NCBI GenBank assembly: GCA_023421505.1
Contig: JAEZTJ010000082.1
Location: 62,001-126,000, forward strand
DNA length: 64,000 nucleotides
Direction: 5' to 3'
From: Bacillota bacterium
GTDB taxonomy: Bacteria > Bacillota > Clostridia > Lachnospirales > Lachnospiraceae
Part shown: in pieces, positions 53,269 through 62,436 of the stretch
How positions within the stretch are numbered: position 1 is the first letter of the stretch
How the letters are laid out: every line of letters begins with the position of its first letter
Made by a program: the position numbers and the translations under genes
The notes under the pieces: model-generated
The model's input: the letters and a program-made list of their open reading frames with translations, nothing else
The model's database searches: none
What the model was told of the DNA's origin: nothing

Positions 53269-54390
53269 CTATATAATCGCATTTTTACGAATCACTACCG
53301 GATAACTATCCTGCCCGACTAAGTGCCTGCCCTTTCGTATCATTACTTCTTTATCTAAAATAACGTTTTCAAGTATCGCTCTCTCTTGAATTTCAGCGTC
53401 CTGCATGATGATGCTGTTCTTTACAACAGCTCCTTTTTCTATTTTAACTCCGCGAAAAAGAACGCAGTTTTCTATTTGACCATCAATAATACAGCCATCT
53501 GCGACTAGAGAATGCTCTACAATAGAGCTGTCACCGTATCTTACGGGAACTTCGTCCTTAACCTTTGTATAGACCGGTCCGCCGTGATGAAACAGCTCGT
53601 TGAAATTATCCTGATCAAACAGCTCTAAGTTATGTTTAAAATAAGATTGTATGCTGTCTATTTTGGCTAGGTATCCGCTATACGGATATCCGTAGATCCT
53701 AAGCTTATCTATTTTTCTTATTATAATATCCTTGATAAAATCATATTGTCCTCTTGAAGCGCACTCCTCTATCAAAAACTCAAATATTCTTTTTTCCATA
53801 ATATACATTTCCATAGATAGCTTGTCCGAATTCGGTGCTGACGGTTTCACTTCCATATCCCAGATACGGTTCTGATGATCCGTACGAATTAAGGTATGCC
53901 TAGATAGCTCTTCCCTTGCTGCCTTCTCTTCCTGCTTATAAATCACTGTGATATCAGCGTTATTTTCTTTATGAAATTCCATCGCACTATCATAGGTAAG
54001 ATTACATACCATAGTGCTTCCGGAGATAATTATAAACTTTTGCGGACTCCTTCGGATATAAGACATATTATAGTGATATGCATCAATTTCCCCCCTATAC
54101 CACCCGGTATTATCCGGGCTTACATAAGGAGGGAGAATAAAGAGACCACCGCTTTTTCTGTTTAAATCCCATTGCTTTCCCGAATCTAAGTGATCCATCA
54201 GGGAATGATAGTTATTCTGAGCAATCAGGCCAACATTCTTAATACCTGAGTTAATCATATTAGATAAGGTAAAATCTATCACACGGTATCTGCCTCCGTA
54301 GGGCAGGGCTGCTACAGACCGCTTTAACGTAAGTTCTCGTAGACTTACGGTACTTTCACCTGTATAGATAATTCCCATTGTATCTCTCAT
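53269..54390 (-). CDS. glgD: GlgD, non-catalytic-type glucose-1-phosphate adenylyltransferase subunit
   Basis: 373 residues. Nucleotidyltransferase fold plus C-terminal left-handed beta helix (VADGCIIDGQIENCVLFRGVKIEKGAVVKNSIIM). The N-terminal nucleotide-binding GGxGxRL of GlgC is replaced by MGIIYTGESTVSLREL, as in Firmicute GlgD, which enhances GlgC activity in a heterotetramer. GGAGGAG precedes ATG 54390; glgC stop is 16 bp upstream. Confidence 0.95.
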   Translation of the reverse strand: MRDTMGIIYTGESTVSLRELTLKRSVAALPYGGRYRVIDFTLSNMINSGIKNVGLIAQNNYHSLMDHLDSGKQWDLNRKSGGLFILPPYVSPDNTGWYRGEIDAYHYNMSYIRRSPQKFIIISGSTMVCNLTYDSAMEFHKENNADITVIYKQEEKAAREELSRHTLIRTDHQNRIWDMEVKPSAPNSDKLSMEMYIMEKRIFEFLIEECASRGQYDFIKDIIIRKIDKLRIYGYPYSGYLAKIDSIQSYFKHNLELFDQDNFNELFHHGGPVYTKVKDEVPVRYGDSSIVEHSLVADGCIIDGQIENCVLFRGVKIEKGAVVKNSIIMQDAEIQERAILENVILDKEVMIRKGRHLVGQDSYPVVIRKNAII

Positions 54391-54406
54391 TAAAGCTCCT
54401 CCTTAA

Positions 54407-55642
54407 TTATACGACTGCCTGGTAAGCCCTAAAGTTATCTGAGTCAATCATAATCCCCTTATCTAGTTTAAATCCGGAGGGCAGTGTTAAGTTCTCTCCG
54501 ACAACCGTAATTTCACTTTCCTTTATTTCCTGTCTGTCATCCTCTTCGGTACGTATTTTATAACCGATGTAGCAACCATCTCCGACGATCGTATTCTCAG
54601 CAATAATTGCATTTTCAATTACTGTATTTTCTCCTACTTTCACATTCGGCATAAGGATGGAGTTATGAATCTTACTTCCTCTGCCGATCGTAACCCCGGA
54701 ACATAAAACTGAATGATACACCTCTCCATAGATAATCCCGCCTTCTGTGATGATGCAGCGCCTGACATTTGCGCCCAGCGCTATAAAATGGGGCGGTTCA
54801 ATTGGGTTTCTGGAATAGATTTTCCACTCCGGATCATATAAATCAAGCTTTGGTTTTTCCTCTAACAAATCCATATTCGCCTCCCATAAGCTCTGAATCG
54901 TACCGACATCTCTCCAGTAGCCTTTAAAGGGATAAGCATACATGCGCTCCCCATTCCTTAGCATCTTCGGGATAATATCCCTCCCAAAATCGTTCGCTGA
55001 ACCTGATGTATTCTGATCCTCTATTAGATATTGTCTTAATTTTCTCCAGGTAAATATGTATATGCCCATAGAGGCCTTATTGCTGATGGGATTCTTGGGT
55101 TTTTCCGCAAATTCGTAAATTCTGTTTTTCTCGTCGGTGCTCATAATACCAAAACGGCTAGCCTCCTCCCACGGAACTTCGAGAATTGCTATACTTACAT
55201 CCGCTTTCTTCTCCTCATGATACTCAAGCATTCTGCTGTAATCCATCTTATAGATCTGGTCACCGGACAAAATTAATACATATTCCGGTTTATATGCTTC
55301 AACAAATTCAATATTCTGATAGATAGCATTGGCCGTTCCGGAATACCATTCTCCTGCCGTCTGCTTCGTATAAGGCGGAAGTATTGTTACACCGCCATTC
55401 AGCCTGTCAAGATCCCAGGGCTGCCCTATTCCGATATAGGAATTTAATTTCAGCGGCTTATATTGCGTAAGCACCCCAATCGTGTCAATACCTGAATTGG
55501 TACAATTACTGAGCGGAAAATCTACGATTCTATACTTCCCTCCGAACGGAACTGCCGGTTTTGCCATATTTTTTGTTAAAACACCTAATCTGCTGCCCTG
55601 CCCCCCCGCAAGCAGCATAGCGATACATTTCTTATTAACCAT
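54407..55642 (-). CDS. glgC: Glucose-1-phosphate adenylyltransferase, catalytic subunit
   Basis: 411 residues. LLAGGQGSRLGVLTKNMAKPAVPFGGKYRIVDFPLSNC, ILSGDQIYKMDY (metal-binding Asp), FAEKP (glucose 1-phosphate Lys) and the beta-helix tail. Makes ADP-glucose from ATP and glucose 1-phosphate. AGGAGG precedes ATG 55642. Confidence 0.97.
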   Translation of the reverse strand: MVNKKCIAMLLAGGQGSRLGVLTKNMAKPAVPFGGKYRIVDFPLSNCTNSGIDTIGVLTQYKPLKLNSYIGIGQPWDLDRLNGGVTILPPYTKQTAGEWYSGTANAIYQNIEFVEAYKPEYVLILSGDQIYKMDYSRMLEYHEEKKADVSIAILEVPWEEASRFGIMSTDEKNRIYEFAEKPKNPISNKASMGIYIFTWRKLRQYLIEDQNTSGSANDFGRDIIPKMLRNGERMYAYPFKGYWRDVGTIQSLWEANMDLLEEKPKLDLYDPEWKIYSRNPIEPPHFIALGANVRRCIITEGGIIYGEVYHSVLCSGVTIGRGSKIHNSILMPNVKVGENTVIENAIIAENTIVGDGCYIGYKIRTEEDDRQEIKESEITVVGENLTLPSGFKLDKGIMIDSDNFRAYQAVV

Positions 55643-55679
55643 CTAACGTCCTCCTTTATAAATATGTTTCTTCATCAAT

Positions 55680-57584
55680 CTATAAAAGCTCCACTGGCTT
55701 ATAAAACACAACAGTTAAAGGCGGCACAGCCAGCGAAATGGATTGTCTATAGCCATGGCAGGGTATCTTACTCGGAATAATCAAATCCTCACAGATTAAA
55801 CCCGTACCTCCAAAGCATGTACTATCTGAATTAAATATTTCCCGATAACCGGAAGCCTCTGGAACTCCCAGTAGATAATTTCTTCTCATTACCGGTGTAA
55901 AATTAATCATAACAATCAGAAAATTCCCAGGTGTATGACCTTTTCGCAGAAAGGCAATTATACTTAAGTCACTGTCATTCGGACTAATCCACTCAAAGCC
56001 ATTCCAACCTCCGTCATCCTCCCATAAACAAGGATTTTCGAGATAAAAGTGGTTTAAGGCTTTCACATAATCCTTCAGCTTACGGTGCATATCATATCGC
56101 AGTAAAAAGAAGTCAAGACAATCATCATACTTCCATTCTATAAACTGCCCGAACTCTCCACCCATAAAAACAAGCTTTTTACCGGGATGTGATGTCATAT
56201 ATCCATATAAGCAACGCAAGCCGGCAAATTTCTGATGGTAATCTCCGGGCATTTTATCAAGTAAAGAGTGCTTTCCATGTACTACCTCATCGTGGGATAA
56301 GGGAAGTATATAATTTTCGGAAAATGCATAGGTAAGGGAAAAGGTTAAAAGATTATGACTTCCTTTACGAAAAAGGGGATCAATAGAGCAATACTTTAAG
56401 GTATCATTCATCCATCCCATATTCCATTTATAAATAAATCCAAGTCCCCCATATTTGACAGGCACCGTAACAGAAGGCCATTCGCTGGAATCTTCTGCAA
56501 TCATCAGGGTATTTGGATAATACTTGCCTATCGTCACATTTAAGGTCTTTAAGAAATCTTCAGCCTCCAGATTCTCTCTGCCCCCAAATTGATTGGGAAG
56601 CCAGTTATCTCTGGCATAATCTAAGTACAATATACTGGTAACCGCATCTACACGAATTCCATCCACATGAAAATAATCCAGCCAGAACATTGCACTCGAT
56701 ATCAGAAAGCTCTTTACCTCATATCTGCTATAATCAAAAATAAGTGTACCCCATTGCGGATGCTCTCCCCTGCGTGGGTCCGCATGTTCATAAAGTGCAG
56801 CTCCATCAAATCTTGCCAGACCATGGGCATCCTTTGGAAAATGACCGGGTACCCAATCAAGTATTACCCCAATCCCTTTTTGATGACACAGATCGACAAG
56901 GTACATAAAATCCTTTGGTGTACCATATCTGCTGGTTACCGCATAATAACCCGTTACCTGATACCCCCAGGAACCGTCAAAGGGATACTCCATGATGGGA
57001 AGGAGTTCAATGTGCGTATATCCCATATCCTGAACATAGTCGGTTAATTCTTCTGCTATTTCACGGTAATTCAGAAATGTCTTATCTTCTTTTGTTTTCC
57101 AGGAGCCTAAATGTACCTCATAAATCATCATAGGTTTATCATATGGCAGCTGCTCCCTTTTATGGGCCTGCCAGGCTTCATCCTTCCAAGGATACCCCGC
57201 TAAATCATATACCAATGAGGCAGTTTTAGGTCTTACCTCAGCATAAAAGGCATAGGGATCTGCTTTATAGAGTACTTCCCCACAGTCGGTTCCAATTGCA
57301 TACTTATATCTTTGATTTTCTTTTACCCCCGTAATAAATATTTCCCATATGCCTGAAGCCTCTACCCTGTTCATTGGGTGAGACTGAAGGTTCCAATCGT
57401 TAAAATCTCCAACAACACTGACGGAACTTGCATTTGGAGCCCAGACACCAAAAAAAGTCCCCTGCATATTGTTCTTATTTATTAAGTGTGCTCCAAGCAT
57501 TTGATAGCTTCTGTAATTTGTTCCTTCGTGAAACAGGTAAATCTGCTCATCGGACATTATTCCGGGCTTATTTGTTTTTTGCAC
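55680..57584 (-). CDS. glgB: 1,4-alpha-glucan branching enzyme
   Basis: 634 residues. CBM48 (about 40-120) and GH13_9 barrel: DWVPGHFPKD, DGIRVDAVTSILYLD (nucleophile), MIAEDSSEWPSVT (acid/base) and LPLSHDEVVHGKHSLL. Introduces alpha-1,6 branches into the glucan. Start is GTG at 57584, ten bases after GGGAGG. First gene of glgB-glgC-glgD-glgA-glgA, all on the minus strand with gaps of 16-55 bp. Confidence 0.97.
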   Translation of the reverse strand: MQKTNKPGIMSDEQIYLFHEGTNYRSYQMLGAHLINKNNMQGTFFGVWAPNASSVSVVGDFNDWNLQSHPMNRVEASGIWEIFITGVKENQRYKYAIGTDCGEVLYKADPYAFYAEVRPKTASLVYDLAGYPWKDEAWQAHKREQLPYDKPMMIYEVHLGSWKTKEDKTFLNYREIAEELTDYVQDMGYTHIELLPIMEYPFDGSWGYQVTGYYAVTSRYGTPKDFMYLVDLCHQKGIGVILDWVPGHFPKDAHGLARFDGAALYEHADPRRGEHPQWGTLIFDYSRYEVKSFLISSAMFWLDYFHVDGIRVDAVTSILYLDYARDNWLPNQFGGRENLEAEDFLKTLNVTIGKYYPNTLMIAEDSSEWPSVTVPVKYGGLGFIYKWNMGWMNDTLKYCSIDPLFRKGSHNLLTFSLTYAFSENYILPLSHDEVVHGKHSLLDKMPGDYHQKFAGLRCLYGYMTSHPGKKLVFMGGEFGQFIEWKYDDCLDFFLLRYDMHRKLKDYVKALNHFYLENPCLWEDDGGWNGFEWISPNDSDLSIIAFLRKGHTPGNFLIVMINFTPVMRRNYLLGVPEASGYREIFNSDSTCFGGTGLICEDLIIPSKIPCHGYRQSISLAVPPLTVVFYKPVELL

Positions 57585-57950
57585 GAATAGAATCCTCCCG
57601 ACTTTCTCTATTGTCTTTTTCTATTTATACTTAAGCCAGTTTAACTAATATCAGCATTGAAATTATATGATGAACCCCCTCGAATTTATTCTCATTTTTT
57701 TCTTATGTGGAATTTTTTTTATAATATAAAGATAATAAGACGTGTTTTAGATAGCTTGTATAAGTATACTTATTAACTATGTTATTACATAACAATGCAT
57801 TTCAGAATATGTAGTTAAAATATTTTAAGTATAATAATTAAAAAAATTTTGCATTACCTATAAGTTAGATTCAAAGCTTATAATGCTTCCATTACTCATT
57901 AAGGATTATTTGCGAGCCCTTATGTTACACTTATAAATATATAAGAGTAT

Positions 57951-57970
57951 ATTATAAGCTAGCTTATAAT
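57951..57970. promoter_or_regulatory. 20-bp perfect palindrome in the glgB-splB intergenic region
   Basis: ATTATAAGCTAGCTTATAAT. A 14-bp piece (AGCTTATAATGCTT) that covers its right half recurs at 57875-57888, 86 bp away. Candidate operator for one of the divergent genes. The rest of the 701-bp gap 57585-58285 is AT-rich, with a family E fragment near splB. Confidence 0.5.
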
Positions 57971-58236
57971 GCTTTCCTTAACTTGGACTAATCTGCTTTA
58001 TAGAAACATTATAACACATTTGTAAATTTATGTAATTACATTTTTTACATTTTTTAAGTAATTTTATGCATTAATATTATACATAAACTCTTCATTTAAA
58101 ATAAAAAAGTTCACAGGTATAATAAAATTTCATCAATCAAGCTTCTCAAAAATACGTTAGCACAGTAAAAAGCGGTTACTTTGATTAATATGCATACTTC
58201 CTGGCATATTACGGATAATAGCATCAGAAGTTTACG

Positions 58237-58262
58237 CTGATGCCCATATTCATGGGTTTTAC
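58237..58262 (+). repeat. Family E fragment upstream of splB
   Basis: TGCCCATATTCATGGG hairpin and TTTTACGGCAG, followed by AATGGAGATAGG and the splB ATG. The GGCAG-ATGGAG tail resembles the ends of families B and C. Confidence 0.55.
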
Positions 58263-58285
58263 GGCAGAATGGAGATAGGATTATT

Positions 58286-59308
58286 ATGTTTATCCCAAAA
58301 CGGATTTTAATTGAAAAGGATGCTTTGACTTATGATCTTGGTAAAAAGATCTATCAATATTTTATCAAAGAAAAGGACATAGAGATAATTGAGCTAAGCA
58401 GTAACAGGATTAATGAAAATATCCCAGGTGATACCCTTAAGGATAGATACCGGGCAGGAAAGAAAACCCTTGTCGTCGGTGTTAAGAAGGGGTTGAAGTT
58501 CCAATCCTGCAAACCCTCTGCACATTACCAGCTTCCATTAATGTCAGGCTGTATCGGACAATGTCAATATTGCTATCTAAACACGAATATGGGGGATAAA
58601 CCCTACATGAGAGTGAACGTAAATACCGATGAAATTCTTGAACAGGCACAATCCTATATTAACCAGCGCCTCCCGGAAGAAACAATATTTGAGGGCTCGG
58701 CAACCTCTGACCCAGTTCCGGTGGAACCCTATTCCAATATTTTAAAGCAATCCATCGAATTTTTTAGTAACAGCGAGAAGGGCCGCTTCCGCTTTGTTAC
58801 TAAATTTACAGATGTGGATACCCTGTTGAAGATCAAGCATAACAATCACACAGAAATCCGTTTCACCTTAAATACGGATAAAGTAATTCATGATTATGAA
58901 AGTGTAACTCCCACCTATAAGAAAAGACTTGAAGCCTGCCATAAAGTAATTGAAGCCGGATACCCGGCCGGTTTTATTATCGCTCCTGTCTTTCTTTATG
59001 ATGACTGGAGGATAGATTATCATGAATTATTATCGGACTTGAAGAAATGTCTCCCGAATAAAATACAGCATCCTCTTACCTTTGAGGTGATTTCACATAG
59101 ATATACTACCAGAGCGAAAAATGTAATAAATGAAGTATTTCCAGGTAATCAGCTTCCCATGAGTGACGAGGAACGAAGCTTTAAATACGGTCAATTCGGC
59201 TATGGTAAATATGTCTATTCCAAGGCTGCTTTAGCGGAAATGTCAGAATTTTTTGAAAAAGAAATAAACTCCTTATTTGATAATAAAGAAATAAAATATA
59301 TTATATAA
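58286..59308 (+). CDS. splB: Spore photoproduct lyase (radical SAM)
   Basis: 340 residues, the family length. Radical-SAM cluster motif CIGQCQYC (Cys89, Cys93, Cys96), GLKFQSCKPSAHYQLP, RFVTKF and GYPAGFIIAPVF. Repairs the UV dimer 5-thyminyl-5,6-dihydrothymine in germinating spores. The Bacillus hydrogen-donor Cys141 position (FEASCTSD) reads FEGSATSD here, Ala139; a cysteine is instead present at 75, where Bacillus has Ser. Converges with the phosphatidyltransferase gene, stop to stop with no gap. GGAGATAGG precedes the ATG. Confidence 0.95.
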   Translation: MFIPKRILIEKDALTYDLGKKIYQYFIKEKDIEIIELSSNRINENIPGDTLKDRYRAGKKTLVVGVKKGLKFQSCKPSAHYQLPLMSGCIGQCQYCYLNTNMGDKPYMRVNVNTDEILEQAQSYINQRLPEETIFEGSATSDPVPVEPYSNILKQSIEFFSNSEKGRFRFVTKFTDVDTLLKIKHNNHTEIRFTLNTDKVIHDYESVTPTYKKRLEACHKVIEAGYPAGFIIAPVFLYDDWRIDYHELLSDLKKCLPNKIQHPLTFEVISHRYTTRAKNVINEVFPGNQLPMSDEERSFKYGQFGYGKYVYSKAALAEMSEFFEKEINSLFDNKEIKYII

Positions 59309-59839
59309 TTACCGGAATAGTCCCTTACGATCCGGTTCCGGAAGCTTTGATGTTATATGTATGATAAGCTCCTCTATCGCAGAAAGCATCGCTATAAGCG
59401 CAACAATATAAAATGCACTCTCCCAGGCTGTTATCTTATAGATAATTATGGAAGCATAAATAGCCAGTCCGGTTATTTTATTACCCCAGGTATGAAGCAT
59501 AAGAAAGCAGTGGTATTTCATAGCAGCATACCCTAAACTAAAAAGCCGTATCACTGCGATACCGATCAACAAAGGATAAAAATGATTAAGCCTATCCCCC
59601 AGCTCTATCACCATACAGAATAAGATAATGATAAATAGCAGGAAATCCGCAGCCGAGTCTAGCCCGGCTCCCAACCTGCTATTTATTTTCATTTTACGGG
59701 CGAGTATCCCATCAAGAACATCACTTATCCCTGCATAGAAAAAGATACAGATAAATAGTACTGGATAATTGATCGTAAATAGAAGTAGCATACTTGCCAC
59801 TATTCTGCTGATTGTTATTATATTAGGGATATGCTTCAT
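59309..59839 (-). CDS. CDP-alcohol phosphatidyltransferase family protein
   Basis: 176 residues, about six membrane helices. The catalytic signature D-G-x2-A-R-x8-G-x3-D-x3-D is present as DGILARKMKINSRLGAGLDSAAD. N-terminal HIPNIITISRIVASMLL is typical of PgsA-like enzymes, which make phosphatidylglycerophosphate and related lipids; exact substrate is uncertain. ATG at 59839 lies at the end of a family B repeat, whose GGAGG is AGAGG here. Confidence 0.87.
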   Translation of the reverse strand: MKHIPNIITISRIVASMLLLFTINYPVLFICIFFYAGISDVLDGILARKMKINSRLGAGLDSAADFLLFIIILFCMVIELGDRLNHFYPLLIGIAVIRLFSLGYAAMKYHCFLMLHTWGNKITGLAIYASIIIYKITAWESAFYIVALIAMLSAIEELIIHITSKLPEPDRKGLFR

Positions 59840-59936
59840 AATAACCTCTATCTGCCGCTTAAGCGGCATACAAATACTGAGCGAAAAGCACGCTTAGTGC
59901 TTTTTGCCGGTTGAAAAATGTACTTCTTTTCAACCT
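59837..59936 (-). repeat. RBS-proximal structured repeat, family B copy 2
   Basis: 98 of 100 positions identical to copy 1 (26971-27070), including hairpins GGTTGAAAA/TTTTCAACC, AAAAGCAC/GTGCTTTT and TGCCGCTTAAGCGGCA, and the ATG. Differences: one base in the second loop and GGAGG changed to AGAGG. The rest of the 59840-60184 gap is AT-rich with no other feature. Confidence 0.93.
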
Positions 59937-60184
59937 AACCTCAAATACTTTCTCCAGTGATTAAATCAGTTGCTCCGTTAGGTGCTTTAAGTAGTATGAA
60001 TGCTATTTATCTTATCATATTCTTACTGAATATCCAACAAAATTAAATATTTATGAACATACTGTAATAGAAATGAGATACATATTTAATGCCGTTTATC
60101 TTTACTTCATTTGTATTTCTATTTATAATAGTGTAATATAAATGATCTATCATGAATTGTAAGTACATCTTGGGAGGTATCGTA

Positions 60185-61873
60185 ATGAAGGTAAAGTTTT
60201 TCACTCTGGTTGCTATTCTTATTATAGTTATTGCGGGCTTTGTAGTTTATCTGAATTTGAATAAGGATAGTGTAGAAGCGGATAAGGATTTTTCTACTGA
60301 GGATATTTCCGCTCAGCCAACTGCTTCACCTACCCTGTCCGCTACTCAGACACCTACAGTCGACACTTCCACCGATACGAATTTGTATCCGGTATATCAG
60401 AGAGTTGAGGGAATCAATGTCTACGGCTATATAAACGCCAAGGGAGAGATAGCGATAAAACCCTCCTTCGAAGCCGCATCCGATTTTCACGAAGATAATG
60501 CCGTTGTTTATATGGATAATCAATATATGGTTATTGATAAAAAAGGAAGTATCCTTTATTCCAACGATTATTTGATCAGTGATTATCAAAACGGTATGGC
60601 AGTTATATCCGAGTTTAATGGTGATAACCTATTATATGGCTACATAGACAAAGCAGGAAAAAAGGTAATTCAACCGCAATTTAAGCTCGCAAGTGATTTT
60701 AGTAAAGAGAATACCGCCTATGTATATTTAGATAACGGTAAATTTGCTAAGATAGACAAGAACGGTAAAATATTAGAGCGCTATGAACAAGATACAAAAT
60801 ATAACCCCTCCTCTATACAGGACGGGTATATCATATATAATGACAATAGCAGCAATAATTTTGGTGTTATTAATGTAAAGGGCGAACAAATAATCAAGCC
60901 CAACTATAGCGATATAACCTATTTAGGTAATGATTTATTTGCCCTAAGAGAATCAGAAGATGCGGTATATGGTATGCTTAGTGCTGTACCAGCTGCTTTA
61001 TTTAACGCGAAAGGTGAACAGGTTACCGACTATGTATTATATGATATCAGCAGCTTCTATAACGGTGTCGCTTCTGTTACCGATAGTACCTACACTTATT
61101 TTATCGGTACTGACGGCAAAACAGTAACAGATCTTCCGAAATTTGAGGGAAGAGGAACCGTAACCCTTTTGGGTAATGTTATTAAAGCTGACATCGACGG
61201 CCGACTTACTTATTATAAAAAGGACAGCACTGTTATCTGGCAGGAGGCTAAGGATCGGATTCTGGAGGGTGGCATAATTGTAAAGGATAACAAATTTAAG
61301 CCGAATAAATATGTCTATGTATACTATCCTCAGATAGAAGGACTCACTGACAGTACCATTAAGACTTCTATTAATACCCGGTTAAAAAGCTTATTTCTCG
61401 ATCATCGTAAAGATATTAAGGAAAAGGATATGTTGTCTGTAGCAGATTCCTTTCAGGCAAGCTTAATAAAAAACCTTTTAATCATAGAAAAAGAAGGCTA
61501 TGATTATCCCTTCGGGGCAGCTCATGGGACACCGATTAGGAAGTATTACTATATTGACATTACGAATGGAACCTTTTATGAATTCAAGGATTTATTCCTT
61601 GCCGACAGTGAATACATCAAAAAAGTAAATGAAATAGTTACATCGGAAATGGAACTTCGAAGCCAGGATGAAAATTCGATGCTGTTTTTTGACACCTTTG
61701 AGGGAATCTCAGAGACACCGGATTTTAAAATTTCCGCTGATGCTTTGACGATTTTCTTCACTCCCTATGAGGTTGCCGCTTACGCAGCCGGCTTTCCCGA
61801 GTTTGAAATTCCGTTTGAGGTAATCTATGACTATATTGATTTTAATGGAGCCTTCTGGAATGCATTTAAGTAA
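60185..61873 (+). CDS. Membrane-anchored WG-repeat protein with DUF3298-like C-terminus
   Basis: 562 residues. N-terminal membrane helix (about 5-25), Thr/Pro/Ser linker, then about five WG-type beta repeats (YGYINAKGEIAIKPSFEAASDF, YGYIDKAGKKVIQPQFKLASDF, FGVINVKGEQIIKPNYSD). The C-terminal third (YVYYPQIEGLTD, YYIDITNGTFYEFKDLFLADSEYI) resembles the RsiV/DUF3298 domain. Probably an extracellular sensor or binding protein. ATG at 60185 follows GGGAGG. Confidence 0.82.
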   Translation: MKVKFFTLVAILIIVIAGFVVYLNLNKDSVEADKDFSTEDISAQPTASPTLSATQTPTVDTSTDTNLYPVYQRVEGINVYGYINAKGEIAIKPSFEAASDFHEDNAVVYMDNQYMVIDKKGSILYSNDYLISDYQNGMAVISEFNGDNLLYGYIDKAGKKVIQPQFKLASDFSKENTAYVYLDNGKFAKIDKNGKILERYEQDTKYNPSSIQDGYIIYNDNSSNNFGVINVKGEQIIKPNYSDITYLGNDLFALRESEDAVYGMLSAVPAALFNAKGEQVTDYVLYDISSFYNGVASVTDSTYTYFIGTDGKTVTDLPKFEGRGTVTLLGNVIKADIDGRLTYYKKDSTVIWQEAKDRILEGGIIVKDNKFKPNKYVYVYYPQIEGLTDSTIKTSINTRLKSLFLDHRKDIKEKDMLSVADSFQASLIKNLLIIEKEGYDYPFGAAHGTPIRKYYYIDITNGTFYEFKDLFLADSEYIKKVNEIVTSEMELRSQDENSMLFFDTFEGISETPDFKISADALTIFFTPYEVAAYAAGFPEFEIPFEVIYDYIDFNGAFWNAFK

Positions 61874-61912
61874 TAGGAATTTTATCATAAATAATTATTC
61901 ATGAAGGGATTA

Positions 61913-61997
61913 GGTTGAAAAATCAAAGATTTATCAACCTGCAAATTTGTGCGTTGCCCAAATTCGCAGGTTTAGGGGGCATGGAGGTTAATATATG
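61913..61997 (+). repeat. RBS-proximal repeat, family C copy 5
   Basis: GGTTGA...TCAACC stem around AATCAAAGATT, GCAAATTTG/CAAATTCGC stem, AGGTTTAGGGGGC and ATGGAGG, then the ATG of the 76-residue gene. It is the most complete family C copy. Confidence 0.85.
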
Positions 61998-62225
61998 AAT
62001 TTTATCAGTCGCAGAGAATTATATGTTACAATGGATATAATGAAGTTAAATAAAGTAATTAATCTGCTTAAAGAAGGAAATATAAAATTTTCCTATAAAA
62101 CTCAGAATACTACATATCAGCATGGAAGGGTTATTGGCCTGAATTCTAAAGGGATGTTTTTATACTATATATATGTACATAAGAATGATTTAAAAAAAGC
62201 ACAACTACTGATAAAAAATATTTAA
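61995..62225 (+). CDS. Small hypothetical protein (DUF2007-like)
   Basis: 76 residues. VINLLKEGNIKFSYKTQN and YYIYVHKNDLKKAQLLI resemble the small DUF2007 fold, without certainty. ATG lies at the end of a family C repeat with a full GGAGG, which favours real translation. No cysteine and no membrane segment. Confidence 0.6.
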   Translation: MNFISRRELYVTMDIMKLNKVINLLKEGNIKFSYKTQNTTYQHGRVIGLNSKGMFLYYIYVHKNDLKKAQLLIKNI

Positions 62226-62272
62226 AACTTATACAGCTTCAATTGAATTGAACGCATTGAAATATAATTAGT

Positions 62273-62431
62273 CAATTGCGTAACTATATCGTTTTATTAA
62301 TTGTATACACTTCATATACTTTCCTTCGCTTCAACGCTCTTATGCGCATAAGTGTTTTAACACTTTACTTCAGCTTCGGAACAGTATACGCTGTGTATAC
62401 AATACTAACAATTACTGAGTTTCGCAATTAC
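62273..62431. repeat. MITE-like long palindrome, family F copy 2
   Basis: CAATTGCGTAAC...GTTTCGCAATTACC ends with the inner ATTGTATACAC and GTGTATACAAT arms; the centre keeps AAGTGTTTTAACACTT as in copy 1. Lies between the 76-residue gene and hydF. Confidence 0.82.
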
Positions 62432-62436
62432 CAAAT

